From CAVSRC01 sp963782045 (lineage in GTDB: Bacteria; Pseudomonadota; Alphaproteobacteria; Rhizobiales; Kaistiaceae), in NCBI GenBank assembly GCA_963782045.1, contig CAWAIR010000005.1, positions 62,001 to 126,000 on the forward strand: a stretch of 64,000 nucleotides of DNA, read 5' to 3'. A program made the translations under genes and the position numbers. Under the pieces are notes generated by a model. The model had not been told where the DNA came from and did no database searches. It saw nothing but the letters and a program-made list of their open reading frames with translations. Shown here one piece after another: positions 17,611 to 26,672 of the stretch. Position 1 is the first letter of the stretch; the number at the start of each line of letters is the position of its first letter.

Positions 17611-17790
17611 GTGTTGTCCGCCCCGAAACGGCCGCAAGCCCGCCTTCTTTGCGGGCGGAACGGGAAATGCTGACTTCGCGACTCTCGCGCGCCACGCCGC
17701 CATCCGGGCAGGCGTCCGATCCGGGTCGCGGACGCCGGTCCGATCAACGCCAACCGCCGGCAGGCGCCGCCGGCGACGCCAGGAGTGTCA

Positions 17791-19524
17791 ATGCCAGTAG
17801 CTGTTACCCCCACCAAGGAGGATTTTGCCGCCCTTCTCGCCGAGACTTTCGACACCGATCAGGTGATGGAAGGGGCAGTCATCAAGGGGAAGGTCGTCGG
17901 GATCGAGAAGGATCTCGCCGTCATCGACGTCGGCCTCAAGACCGAGGGCCGCGTCTCGCTGAAGGAATTCACCGTGCCAGGCCGCGAGCCGGACCTCAAG
18001 GTCGGCGACGAGGTCGAGGTCTATCTCGAGCGCATCGAGAATGCGCTCGGCGAGGCGGTTCTCTCCCGCGAGAAGGCCCGCCGCGAGGAAAGCTGGGTCA
18101 AGCTCGAGGAGAGCTTCAACAAGAACGAGAAGGTGACCGGGGTCATCTTCAACCAGGTCAAGGGCGGCTTCACCGTCGATCTCGACGGCGCCGTGGCCTT
18201 CCTGCCGCGTTCGCAGGTCGATATCCGCCCGGTGCGCGATGTCAGCCCGCTGATGCACACGCCGCAGCCCTTCCAGATCCTCAAGATGGACAAGCGCCGC
18301 GGCAACATCGTCGTGTCGCGCCGCACCGTCCTGGAAGAGACCCGCGCCGAGCAGCGTTCCGAGCTGGTCCAGAGCCTCGAGGAAGGCCAGATCATCGACG
18401 GCGTCGTCAAGAACATCACCGACTACGGCGCCTTCGTCGACCTCGGCGGCATCGACGGCCTGCTGCACGTCACCGACATCGCCTGGCGGCGCATCAATCA
18501 TCCCTCCGAGGTGCTGTCGATCGGCCAGACCGTCAAGGTGCAGATCATCCGGGTCAACCACGAGACCCACCGCATCTCGCTCGGCATGAAGCAGCTCGAG
18601 GCCGATCCGTGGCAGGGCATCGAGGCCAAGTACCCGGTCGGCGTGAAGTTCAAGGGCCGGGTGACCAACATCACCGACTACGGCGCCTTCGTCGAACTCG
18701 AGCCCGGCATCGAGGGCCTGATCCACGTCTCCGAGATGTCGTGGACCAAGAAGAACATCCACCCCGGCAAGATCGTGTCGACCAGCCAGGAAGTCGAGGT
18801 GATGATCCTCGAGGTCGATCCGGTGAAACGGCGCATCTCGCTCGGTCTCAAGCAGACGCTCGCCAATCCGTGGGAGACCTTCGCCGAGAAGTACCCGCCC
18901 GGCACGATCGTCGAGGGCGAGGTCAAGAACAAGACCGAGTTCGGCCTGTTCATCGGCCTCGACGGCGATGTCGACGGCATGGTCCACCTGTCCGACCTTG
19001 ACTGGAACAAGCCGGGCGAACAGGCGATCGACGACTACAACCGCGGCGACAATGTGCGGGCCCAGGTGCTTGACGTCGATGTCGACAAGGAGCGCATCTC
19101 GCTCGGCATCAAGCAGGTCGGCGGCGATCCCTTCGCCGACGCGGCGGCTTCCGGCGAGATCCGCAAGGGCGCGGTCGTCACCTGCGAGGTCATCGACGTC
19201 AAGGATGCCGGCATCGACGTGAAGATCGCCGACACCGACCTCACCGCCTTCATCCGCCGTTCCGATCTATCGCGTGACCGCTCCGAGCAGCGGCCGGAGC
19301 GTTTCGCCAAGGGCGAGAAGGTCGATGCGCGGGTGACCAACTTCGACAAGAAGAGCCGCAAGATTTCTCTGTCGATCAAGGCGCTGGAGATCGCCGAGGA
19401 GAAGGAAGCCGTGGCTCAGTATGGCTCCTCCGACTCCGGCGCTTCGCTCGGCGACATCCTCGGCGCCGCCCTGAAGGCGCGTGAGGAAGGCCACGAGGAC
19501 GAGGAAGACAAGGACGACGCCTGA
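17791..19524 (+). CDS. rpsA: 30S ribosomal protein S1
   Basis: A 577-residue S1 made of six S1/OB-fold repeats, visible as recurring GxVxxITDYGAFVDL-type segments followed by HRISLGMKQ-type ends; repeats 3 to 5 (about residues 205-460) are the clearest. It binds mRNA leaders on the small ribosomal subunit. An acidic tail rich in Glu and Asp closes the protein. The ATG at 17791 is chosen over the GTG at 17785 because AGGAG (17781-17785) then sits 5 bases upstream. It lies between two terminator-like hairpins, so it is probably monocistronic. Confidence 0.97.
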   Translation: MPVAVTPTKEDFAALLAETFDTDQVMEGAVIKGKVVGIEKDLAVIDVGLKTEGRVSLKEFTVPGREPDLKVGDEVEVYLERIENALGEAVLSREKARREESWVKLEESFNKNEKVTGVIFNQVKGGFTVDLDGAVAFLPRSQVDIRPVRDVSPLMHTPQPFQILKMDKRRGNIVVSRRTVLEETRAEQRSELVQSLEEGQIIDGVVKNITDYGAFVDLGGIDGLLHVTDIAWRRINHPSEVLSIGQTVKVQIIRVNHETHRISLGMKQLEADPWQGIEAKYPVGVKFKGRVTNITDYGAFVELEPGIEGLIHVSEMSWTKKNIHPGKIVSTSQEVEVMILEVDPVKRRISLGLKQTLANPWETFAEKYPPGTIVEGEVKNKTEFGLFIGLDGDVDGMVHLSDLDWNKPGEQAIDDYNRGDNVRAQVLDVDVDKERISLGIKQVGGDPFADAAASGEIRKGAVVTCEVIDVKDAGIDVKIADTDLTAFIRRSDLSRDRSEQRPERFAKGEKVDARVTNFDKKSRKISLSIKALEIAEEKEAVAQYGSSDSGASLGDILGAALKAREEGHEDEEDKDDA

Positions 19525-19557
19525 GCGGCGCCTTGAACGTTCATCCATGAATTGCTG

Positions 19558-19589
19558 CGGCCCGCGCCACCCCGGCGCGGGCCGTTTTC
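19558..19589 (+). terminator. Intrinsic terminator after rpsA
   Basis: A perfect 11-bp GC-rich stem, CGGCCCGCGCC (19558-19568) with GGCGCGGGCCG (19574-19584), has a 5-base loop and is followed by TTTTC. It lies 34 bp after the rpsA stop. It is the strongest terminator structure I can see in the window. Confidence 0.85.
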
Positions 19590-19671
19590 GTCTCTTCGAC
19601 CGGCCCTCCCCTTGCCCGCACCCCGCTAAGGCGCTAACCCACCGGGCCTGGGGAACAGTGAGGCCTGACCC

Positions 19672-20682
19672 ATGTCCATGACCGCCGACCAGATCGTCGA
19701 CCGCCGCCGCCTGCGCCGAAAGCTGTCGTTCTGGCGCGTCGTCGGCTTTGTGGCGATCCTCATCATCATTGCCGGTGCCATCGTCGCCTTTATCGGGCGC
19801 GATGTGTTTCCGCTGGTCACCGAGCCGCAGATCGCCCGCGTCACCATTTCCGGCTTCATCGCCGCCGACCGCAATCGCGATGAAATGCTGGCCAAGCTCG
19901 CCCGCACCGATGCGGTCAAGGGCGTCATCGTTTCGATCGATTCGACCGGCGGCTCCACCACCGGCGGCGAGGCGCTGTACGAGGGGCTTCGCCGGCTGTC
20001 GGCGAAGAAGCCGACCGTCGCCGCCATTTCCACGGTCGGCGCTTCGGCCGCCTACATGACCGCGATCGCCACCGACCACATCGTCGCCCGGCGGACCTCG
20101 CTGACCGGCTCCATCGGCGTGCTTTTCATGTATCCGCAGGTGAGCGATCTGCTCAACAAGCTCGGCGTCAAGGTCGAGGACATCAAGAGCGCGCCGCTCA
20201 AGGCCCAGCCAAACCCGTTCGAGCCGACCACCGATCAGGCGCGCCAGGTCATCCAGGGCGTCGTCGACGACACCTTCAACTGGTTCGTCGACATCGTCGC
20301 CGAACGCCGCGGGCTCGCCCGCCCCGACGCGCTGTCGCTCGCCGATGGCCGCGTCTACACCGGCCAACAGGCGCTGGCGGCGAATCTCATCGATGAGATC
20401 GGCGGCGAGCAGGCGGCCATCGCCTGGCTCGGCAGCAAGGGTGTCGACACCAGGCTGCCGGTGCGCGACTGGAGGCCGGCCAATTCCGGCGGCGGCCTGT
20501 TCTCGCTCGCCGATGCTGCGACATTGTGGATCGCCGAGAAGACCGGCATTGCGCCCGACTTGCTGCGCGGCAGCGTGCTGGACCGAATTCTTCCGCAAAG
20601 TCTGAAGCTTGACGGCCTTATGTCGGTTTGGCAGGGTTCAGCCGGCGCTGGCACGCAGCCTGCGGAAGGGGCGGCCCAATGA
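19672..20682 (+). CDS. sppA: Signal peptide peptidase SppA, short (36K) type
   Basis: A 336-residue membrane-anchored serine protease that degrades cleaved signal peptides. One N-terminal transmembrane helix spans about 23-42, after a basic cytoplasmic start. The ClpP-like domain has SIDSTGGS (88-95), the nucleophile Ser125 in TVGASAAYM, TSLTGSIGVLF, and IKSAPLKAQPNPF with candidate general-base Lys172 or Lys177. Its length is that of the single-domain SppA form. The stop overlaps the ihfB start (ATGA), so the two are likely co-translated. Confidence 0.93.
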   Translation: MSMTADQIVDRRRLRRKLSFWRVVGFVAILIIIAGAIVAFIGRDVFPLVTEPQIARVTISGFIAADRNRDEMLAKLARTDAVKGVIVSIDSTGGSTTGGEALYEGLRRLSAKKPTVAAISTVGASAAYMTAIATDHIVARRTSLTGSIGVLFMYPQVSDLLNKLGVKVEDIKSAPLKAQPNPFEPTTDQARQVIQGVVDDTFNWFVDIVAERRGLARPDALSLADGRVYTGQQALAANLIDEIGGEQAAIAWLGSKGVDTRLPVRDWRPANSGGGLFSLADAATLWIAEKTGIAPDLLRGSVLDRILPQSLKLDGLMSVWQGSAGAGTQPAEGAAQ

Positions 20683-20957
20683 TAAAATCCGAACTCGTTC
20701 AGAAGCTGTCCGAACAGAACCCGCATCTCTACCAGCGCGACGTCGAGAACATCGTCAACGCCATCCTCAGCGAGATCACCAATGCGCTGTCGCGCGGCGA
20801 CCGCGTCGAGCTGCGCGGCTTCGGTGCCTTTTCCGTCAAGAACCGGCCGGCGCGCACCGGGCGTAACCCGCGCACCGGTTCCAAGGTGTCGGTGACCGAG
20901 AAATACGTGCCCTTCTTCAAGACCGGCAAGGAGATGCGCGAGCGTCTCAACCCGTGA
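20679..20957 (+). CDS. ihfB: Integration host factor subunit beta
   Basis: A 92-residue HU/IHF-fold DNA-bending protein. It has IKSELVQKLSEQNPHL at the start, VNAILSEITNAL, and the beta-arm segment GRNPRTG whose Pro intercalates in the DNA minor groove. With the alpha subunit (not in the window) it bends DNA at specific sites. The ATG at 20679 overlaps the sppA stop; a further upstream GTG would add a tail not found in the family. The sppA-ihfB-lapA order is common in alphaproteobacteria. Confidence 0.95.
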   Translation: MIKSELVQKLSEQNPHLYQRDVENIVNAILSEITNALSRGDRVELRGFGAFSVKNRPARTGRNPRTGSKVSVTEKYVPFFKTGKEMRERLNP

Positions 20958-21009
20958 GGCGTCGCCCGGCGGACAGCGGGACGCACGCGCCTGAGGCCCA
21001 AGGATTGCG

Positions 21010-21357
21010 ATGCGACGTTTCCTGATCCTGTTCGTGCTGCTGCCGCTGGCGATCGTTGCGGTCGCCCTGTCGGTTGCCAACCGTTCCGACGTGGTGTTGT
21101 CGCTCGACCCGTTCGGCGGCGCCGCGCCGCGCTGGTCGGTCGGCCTGCCGCTGTTCCTGCTGCTCTTCGCCACGCTGGCGCTCGGCATCCTCATCGGCGG
21201 CATCGCCACCTGGATCGGCCAGGGCAAGTGGCGCAAGGCCGCCCGTGCCGAGCGCGCCAACGCGGCGCGCCTGCGCCAGGACGTCGAGCGCCTGCGCGAG
21301 CGCGTGGCGACCGGGCCGGCGCTGGCGCCGCCCTACTCCGACCGCAACGCGGCCTGA
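21010..21357 (+). CDS. LapA-domain (DUF1049) inner-membrane protein
   Basis: A 115-residue protein with two transmembrane helices, about 4-22 and 45-68, and a short central segment RSDVVLSLDPFGG typical of the LapA/DUF1049 family. A charged C-terminal coiled region follows (about 70-100: arginine- and alanine-rich, RLRQDVERLRERV). In E. coli, LapA and LapB work in lipopolysaccharide assembly; the role here is inferred. It follows ihfB by 52 bp and precedes the cyclodeaminase-family gene by 7 bp. Confidence 0.8.
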   Translation: MRRFLILFVLLPLAIVAVALSVANRSDVVLSLDPFGGAAPRWSVGLPLFLLLFATLALGILIGGIATWIGQGKWRKAARAERANAARLRQDVERLRERVATGPALAPPYSDRNAA

Positions 21358-21364
21358 CGGCGGC

Positions 21365-22309
21365 ATGCGCTTCGTCGGCGCCGACGAGATCGATTCCATC
21401 CTCGACTTTCCCAGCCTGGTTGAGGCGCTTCGCCAAGCCTTTCGCGAGGGGCTGATGGCCCCGGTGCGCCACCATCACGCCATCGAGCGGGAAGGGGAGA
21501 CCGCCACGCTGCTCCTCATGCCGGCGTGGTCGGCCGGCGGCGACGGCTTCCTCGGCGTCAAGGTCGTTTCCGTGTTTCCGCGCAACGCGGCGCGCGGCAG
21601 GCCGAGCGTCATGGGCACCTACCTGCTGCTTTCCGGCGACAGCGGCGAACCGCTCGCCGGCTTCGACGGCATGACGCTGACGCTGTGGCGCACCGCCGCC
21701 GCCTCGGCGCTGGCCGCGGGCTTCCTCGCCCGGCCCGGCGCCAGCCGCATGGCGATGATCGGTGCCGGCGCGCTCGCTCCCCGGCTGATCGCCGCCCATG
21801 CCGCCATCCGTCCGATCCGCCACGTCACCGTCTGGAACCGGTCGCCCGAAGCGGCCGAGCGGCTTGCCGCCACGCTCACCCGCCCCGGCCTCTCGGTCAC
21901 CGCCACGCGCGACCGCGAGCGGGCGGTGGCCGAGGCCGACATCGTCTCCGTCGCCACCATGAGCGCCGCGCCGCTGGTCGAGGGCGCCTGGCTGCAGCCC
22001 GGCGCTCATGTCGATCTGGTCGGCGCCTACACGCCTCAGATGCGCGAGGCGGACGACGCAGCGGTCCGCCGGTCGCGGGTCCATGTCGATACCCGCGGCG
22101 GCGCCCTGAAGGAGGCCGGCGACATCGTCCAGCCGCTGGCCACCGGCGTCATCGGCGAGGCCGATATTGCCGGCGACCTTTTCGATCTCTGCCGCGGCGT
22201 CGTCCCCGGCCGCCGGTCGGCCGACGAGATCACCCTCTTCAAGTCGGTCGGCTCGGCAATCGAGGACCTTGCCGCCGCGATCCTCGTCTGGCGGCGTCTT
22301 TTGGGCTGA
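21365..22309 (+). CDS. Ornithine cyclodeaminase / mu-crystallin family protein
   Basis: A 314-residue NAD(P)-dependent enzyme of the OCD/mu-crystallin family. Signs are VGADEIDSIL near the start, the Rossmann motif MIGAGALAPRLI (about 136-147), WNRSPEAAERLA, VDLVGAYTPQMREAD, and the C-terminal LFKSVGSAIEDLAAA. Members include ornithine cyclodeaminase, delta-1-pyrroline-2-carboxylate reductase and alanine dehydrogenase; sequence alone does not separate them here. The ATG at 21365 begins right at the conserved N-terminus. It is probably co-transcribed with lapA. Confidence 0.85.
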   Translation: MRFVGADEIDSILDFPSLVEALRQAFREGLMAPVRHHHAIEREGETATLLLMPAWSAGGDGFLGVKVVSVFPRNAARGRPSVMGTYLLLSGDSGEPLAGFDGMTLTLWRTAAASALAAGFLARPGASRMAMIGAGALAPRLIAAHAAIRPIRHVTVWNRSPEAAERLAATLTRPGLSVTATRDRERAVAEADIVSVATMSAAPLVEGAWLQPGAHVDLVGAYTPQMREADDAAVRRSRVHVDTRGGALKEAGDIVQPLATGVIGEADIAGDLFDLCRGVVPGRRSADEITLFKSVGSAIEDLAAAILVWRRLLG

Positions 22310-22400
22310 ACCGGCCGATTTCCGGTATTCAAAGGCCTTGATAGATCCATTCCGGCGCGTTGTTGGACTCCTTCCCCGTTTCGTGCCAAATCCAGCCCCC

Positions 22401-23074
22401 ATGAGCCTGACCGTGAAGATATGCGGCCTCTCGAATGAGGAGACGCTGGACGCCGCTTTGGCAGCCGGCGCCGATATGGTTGGCTTAGTCTTTTTCCCGA
22501 CGAGCCCGCGGTTCGTGACGCCCGATCGCGCCGCCGAACTGGCCGGCCGCGTTGCCGGCCGCGCCGAGATCGTGGCGCTCACGGTCGACATGGACGATCG
22601 CGACGTGGCCGAACTGGTCGATCTCGTCCGTCCCGACTGGCTGCAATTCCACGGCAGCGAGAGCGCCGACTACGTCGAAGCGATGCGCTCGATGACCGGC
22701 AGGCAGGTCATGAAGGCGCTGCCGGTGGCCACGGCCGAGGATCTCAGGCTTGCCGAGACCTACATGGCCGTCGCCGACCGGCTGCTGCTCGACGCCAAGG
22801 CGCCCAGGGATGCCACCCGCCCCGGCGGCAACGGCGCGCCCTTCGACTGGACGCTGCTCGCCGGCTTCGACCCGGACATCCCCTGGCTGCTTTCCGGCGG
22901 GCTCGCCCCGGGCAATGTTGCCGAGGCCGTCGCCATGACCGGCGCGCCCGGCGTCGACGTCTCCTCGGGCGTCGAAAGCGCACCCGGCCGCAAGGAGGCC
23001 AATCTCATCCGCGCCTTCATTGCCAATGCCCGCGGCGTTGGTGCCGCATCCAACATGCCGCGAGCTGCTGCCTC

Positions 23075-23078
<4 letters not shown>
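22401..23078 (+). CDS. trpF: Phosphoribosylanthranilate isomerase
   Basis: A 225-residue TIM-barrel enzyme of tryptophan synthesis. It has VKICGLS with catalytic Cys8, GLVFFPTSPR (28-37), QFHGSE (82-87), LLLDAKAP with catalytic Asp131, LSGGLAPGNVAEA and GVDVSSGVES. It isomerises phosphoribosylanthranilate to the carboxyphenylamino-deoxyribulose phosphate. Its stop overlaps the trpB start (ATGA). It is the first gene of a trpF-trpB-trpA cluster interrupted before trpA. Confidence 0.96.
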
Positions 23079-24322
<1,244 letters not shown>

Positions 24323-24362
24323 GCGATGGTGGCGTGCTCTATCGTCCGCTTTGGGCACGATC

Positions 24363-24410
24363 ACCTCTCCCCTGCGGGGAGAGGTCGGCGCGGAGCGCCG
24401 GGTGAGGGGG
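24363..24410 (+). repeat. Left palindromic repeat of the DUF559 unit
   Basis: Hairpin 1 is ACCTCTCCCC (24363-24372), loop TGC, GGGGAGAGGT (24376-24385), a perfect 10-bp stem. Hairpin 2 is CGGCGC (24386-24391), loop GGA, GCGCCG (24395-24400). It ends with GGGTGAGGGGG (24400-24410). It is the mirror image of the right repeat at 24763-24827 and related to 12555-12655. Confidence 0.85.
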
Positions 24411-24417
24411 CGCCGAG

Positions 24418-24762
24418 CTATCGAGTGTCGAGCTCTGCGGCGATCATCGACAGGACGCCATCCAGGTTTTCGTACACGTCCGTATTGGTGACGCGGACGA
24501 CGCGGTATCCGAGCATTTCGAGATGGGCTGTGCGTGCAGCGTCACGCCGGACTTCATCGTCAGTCGAGTGCGTTGCACCGTCGACCTCGACGATGAGCTT
24601 GCCGAAGACCGTGACAAAATCCACCACATATCGGTCGATGGAATGCTGGCGCCGGAATTTCCAGTGCTCGAGCTGGCGGTTCCTCAGCGCCTGCCAGAGC
24701 CGGGACTCGGCGCTGGTCTCGGCGTGGCGCAGGCTTCGGGCCTTTGTCCGGAAACGCTCCAT
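24418..24762 (-). CDS. DUF559 (Vsr/PD-(D/E)XK-like endonuclease fold) protein
   Basis: A 114-residue protein of the DUF559 family. Conserved pieces are SAESRLWQALRNRQL (17-31), KFRRQHSIDRYVVDFV (35-50) and KLIVEVDGATH (55-65), then GYRVVRVTNTDVYENLDGVL. Gln39, Asp48 and Glu59 fit the nuclease core seen in the related very-short-patch-repair fold. Activity is unproven for this family. The start ATG at 24762 comes directly after GGGTGAGGGGG of the flanking repeat, which also supplies its only ribosome-binding-like sequence. It is antisense to the trp genes and has its own repeat borders, so it does not belong to tryptophan synthesis. Confidence 0.85.
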   Translation of the reverse strand: MERFRTKARSLRHAETSAESRLWQALRNRQLEHWKFRRQHSIDRYVVDFVTVFGKLIVEVDGATHSTDDEVRRDAARTAHLEMLGYRVVRVTNTDVYENLDGVLSMIAAELDTR

Positions 24763-24827
24763 CCCCCTCACCCGGATCGACCCGGCGCTGGCCGGCTCGA
24801 TCCGACCTCTCCCCGCCGGGGAGAGGT
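24763..24827 (-). repeat. Right palindromic repeat of the DUF559 unit
   Basis: Read from the gene outward: CCCCCTCACCC (24763-24773), hairpin 2 with CGGATCGA (24773-24780) and TCGATCCG (24797-24804) enclosing CCGGC/GCCGG, then hairpin 1 with ACCTCTCCCC (24805-24814), loop GCC, GGGGAGAGGT (24818-24827). Hairpin 1 and the CCCCCTCACCC arm match the left copy exactly. Hairpin 2 differs in sequence but is also a perfect stem, so the structure is kept while the bases change. Confidence 0.85.
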
Positions 24828-24873
24828 ATTGGAGCACGTCGCCGGCATATCGCGCAATTTCTGGAGCCGGTTC

Positions 24874-25716
24874 ATGACCTCCACCCGCATCGATCGCCGT
24901 TTTGCCGCGCTGAAGGAGGAAGGCCGCCCGGCGCTGGTCACCTTCGTCATGAGCGGCGACCCCGGCTACGACGCCTCGCTCGCCATCATCAAGGCGCTGC
25001 CCAAGGCCGGCGCCGACGTGATCGAACTCGGCATGCCGTTTTCCGACCCGATGGCCGACGGTCCGGCGATCCAGGCCGCCGGCCTGCGCGCGCTCGCCGG
25101 CGGCCAGACGCTGACCAAGACGCTGGCGATGGTGCGCGCCTTCCGCGCGGGCGACACCGACACGCCCATCGTCCTCATGGGCTACTACAACCCGATCTAT
25201 TCCTACGGCAACGAGCGCTTCCTCGAGGACGCGCGCGCCGCTGGCGTCGACGGGCTGATCCTGGTCGACCTGCCGCCGGAGGCCGACGACGAGCTCTGCC
25301 TGCCGGCCATTGCCCACGGCATCAACTTCATCCGTCTGGCGACGCCGACCACCGACGACCACCGATTGCCGGCGGTCCTCGCCAATTCCTCGGGCTTCGT
25401 CTACTACGTCTCCATGCTCGGCATCACCGGCATGGCGCTGCCCGACACCACCCGCATCGCCGGGGCGGTGGAAAGGATCAAGCGGCACACCATATTGCCG
25501 GTGGCCGTCGGCTTCGGCGTGAAGACCGCCCACCAGGCGCGGGAGATCGGCAAGGCCGCCGATGGCGTGGTGGTCGGCACGGCCATCGTCGAGGCGGTGC
25601 GCGCCTCGCTCGACGGCGACGGCCGCGCCACCGACAGGACCGTCGCCGCCGTCTCGGCGCTGGTGTCTGACTTGGCAGGCGGCGTCCGCGGCGCCCGTGC
25701 CGAAGCAGCGGAATAG
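24874..25716 (+). CDS. trpA: Tryptophan synthase alpha chain
   Basis: A 280-residue TIM-barrel lyase cleaving indole-3-glycerol phosphate to indole. Catalytic residues are Glu51 in VIELGMPFSDP and Asp62 in MADGPAIQ, with VLMGYYNPIYSYG, YYVSMLGITG and the phosphate-binding GFGVKTAHQA. The ATG at 24874 begins the conserved N-terminus. It is normally directly behind trpB; here an inverted-repeat unit with a DUF559 gene separates them, so translational coupling is lost and readthrough must pass several stable hairpins. accD follows after 24 bp. Confidence 0.96.
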   Translation: MTSTRIDRRFAALKEEGRPALVTFVMSGDPGYDASLAIIKALPKAGADVIELGMPFSDPMADGPAIQAAGLRALAGGQTLTKTLAMVRAFRAGDTDTPIVLMGYYNPIYSYGNERFLEDARAAGVDGLILVDLPPEADDELCLPAIAHGINFIRLATPTTDDHRLPAVLANSSGFVYYVSMLGITGMALPDTTRIAGAVERIKRHTILPVAVGFGVKTAHQAREIGKAADGVVVGTAIVEAVRASLDGDGRATDRTVAAVSALVSDLAGGVRGARAEAAE

Positions 25717-25740
25717 GCCCCACGACAGGGGAGTGATGAG

Positions 25741-26652
25741 ATGAGCTGGATCAACAACGTCGTCCGCCCGAAGATTCGCAACCTCCTCAACAAGCGGGAG
25801 GTCTCGCCCAATCTGTGGATCAAGTGTCCCGAGACCGGCGAGATGGTCTTCCACCGCGACCTGGAGCTGAACCAGTTCGTCATCCCCGGGTCCGGCTACC
25901 ACATGCGCATGAACGCCAACCAGCGTTTCCAGCATTTCTTCGATCGCGGCGAGTTCGAGCCCCTGCCGCTGGCCGAGGTGCCGGTCGACCCGCTGAAGTT
26001 CCGCGACGAGCGCCGCTACACCGAGCGGCTGCGCGATGCGCGCGCCAAGACCACCCTTGCCGACGCGGTGATGATCGGCAGCGGCACGGTCGAGAACGTG
26101 CCGATGGTCGCCGCCGTGCAGGATTTCGATTTCATGGGCGGCTCGCTCGGCATGGCCGCCGGCGAGGCGATCGTCAGCGGCATGATGACCGCGGTCGAGC
26201 GCAGGCGCTCCTTCGTCATGTTCGCCGCTTCCGGCGGCGCCCGCATGCAGGAGGGCATCCTGTCGCTGATGCAGCTTCCCCGCACCACGGTCGCCGTGCA
26301 GGCGCTGCGCGAGGCGAAGCTGCCCTATATCGTCGTGCTGACCAACCCGACCACCGGCGGCGTCACCGCCTCCTACGCCATGCTGGGTGACGTCCACATC
26401 GCCGAGCCGGGCGCGCTCATCGGCTTCGCCGGCCCGCGCGTCATCGAGCAGACCATCCGCGAGAAGCTGCCGGATGGCTTCCAGCGTTCGGAATTCCTGC
26501 GCGAGCACGGCATGGTCGACATGGTCGTCCATCGCCACAAGCTGCGCCCGACCATCGCCCGCATCTGCCGCCTGCTGGGCGCGCAAGCGCTGCCGGAGAA
26601 CCTGCCGGTGCCGGCCGAGGCCGCGCCGGCGGCTGCGCCCGCGCCCGCCTGA
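25741..26652 (+). CDS. accD: Acetyl-CoA carboxylase carboxyltransferase subunit beta, without zinc ribbon
   Basis: A 303-residue AccD, half of the carboxyltransferase that makes malonyl-CoA. The crotonase-fold core is clear: FDFMGGSLGMAAGEAI, FAASGGARMQEGILSLMQ, LTNPTTGGVTASYAMLGD and GFAGPRVIEQTIRE. The N-terminal zinc-ribbon region is degenerate: only Cys29 remains of the four cysteines of E. coli AccD (WIKCPETGEMVFHRDLEL, then VIPGSGYHMRMN). This matches rhizobial AccD proteins as I recall them. An Ala/Pro-rich tail ends the protein. It is 24 bp after trpA and 20 bp before folC, probably one transcript. Confidence 0.96.
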   Translation: MSWINNVVRPKIRNLLNKREVSPNLWIKCPETGEMVFHRDLELNQFVIPGSGYHMRMNANQRFQHFFDRGEFEPLPLAEVPVDPLKFRDERRYTERLRDARAKTTLADAVMIGSGTVENVPMVAAVQDFDFMGGSLGMAAGEAIVSGMMTAVERRRSFVMFAASGGARMQEGILSLMQLPRTTVAVQALREAKLPYIVVLTNPTTGGVTASYAMLGDVHIAEPGALIGFAGPRVIEQTIREKLPDGFQRSEFLREHGMVDMVVHRHKLRPTIARICRLLGAQALPENLPVPAEAAPAAAPAPA

Positions 26653-26672
26653 TACCGAACTCTTTCGAACAC

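Larger units (their letters stand above)
24363..24827. mobile_element. DUF559 gene bracketed by inverted palindromic repeats (candidate element)
   Basis: The whole trpB-trpA gap is almost filled by a symmetric unit: hairpin ACCTCTCCCC/GGGGAGAGGT, a second hairpin, GGGTGAGGGGG, then the DUF559 gene on the minus strand, then CCCCCTCACCC, a second hairpin, and the same ACCTCTCCCC/GGGGAGAGGT hairpin. The gene fills the interior with 0 bp left at its start and 7 bp at its stop. Flanks TTTGGGCACGATC (24350-24362) and ATTGGAGCACGTC (24828-24840) are similar but not identical, a possible decayed target duplication. No transposase is present. Calling it mobile is inference from the layout and from the insertion in a conserved gene pair. 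Confidence 0.5.

Noticed and set aside
17571..17790. Autoregulatory S1 leader structure
   Set aside because: Apart from the cmk terminator I see no convincing structure; a leader element cannot be supported from this sequence alone.
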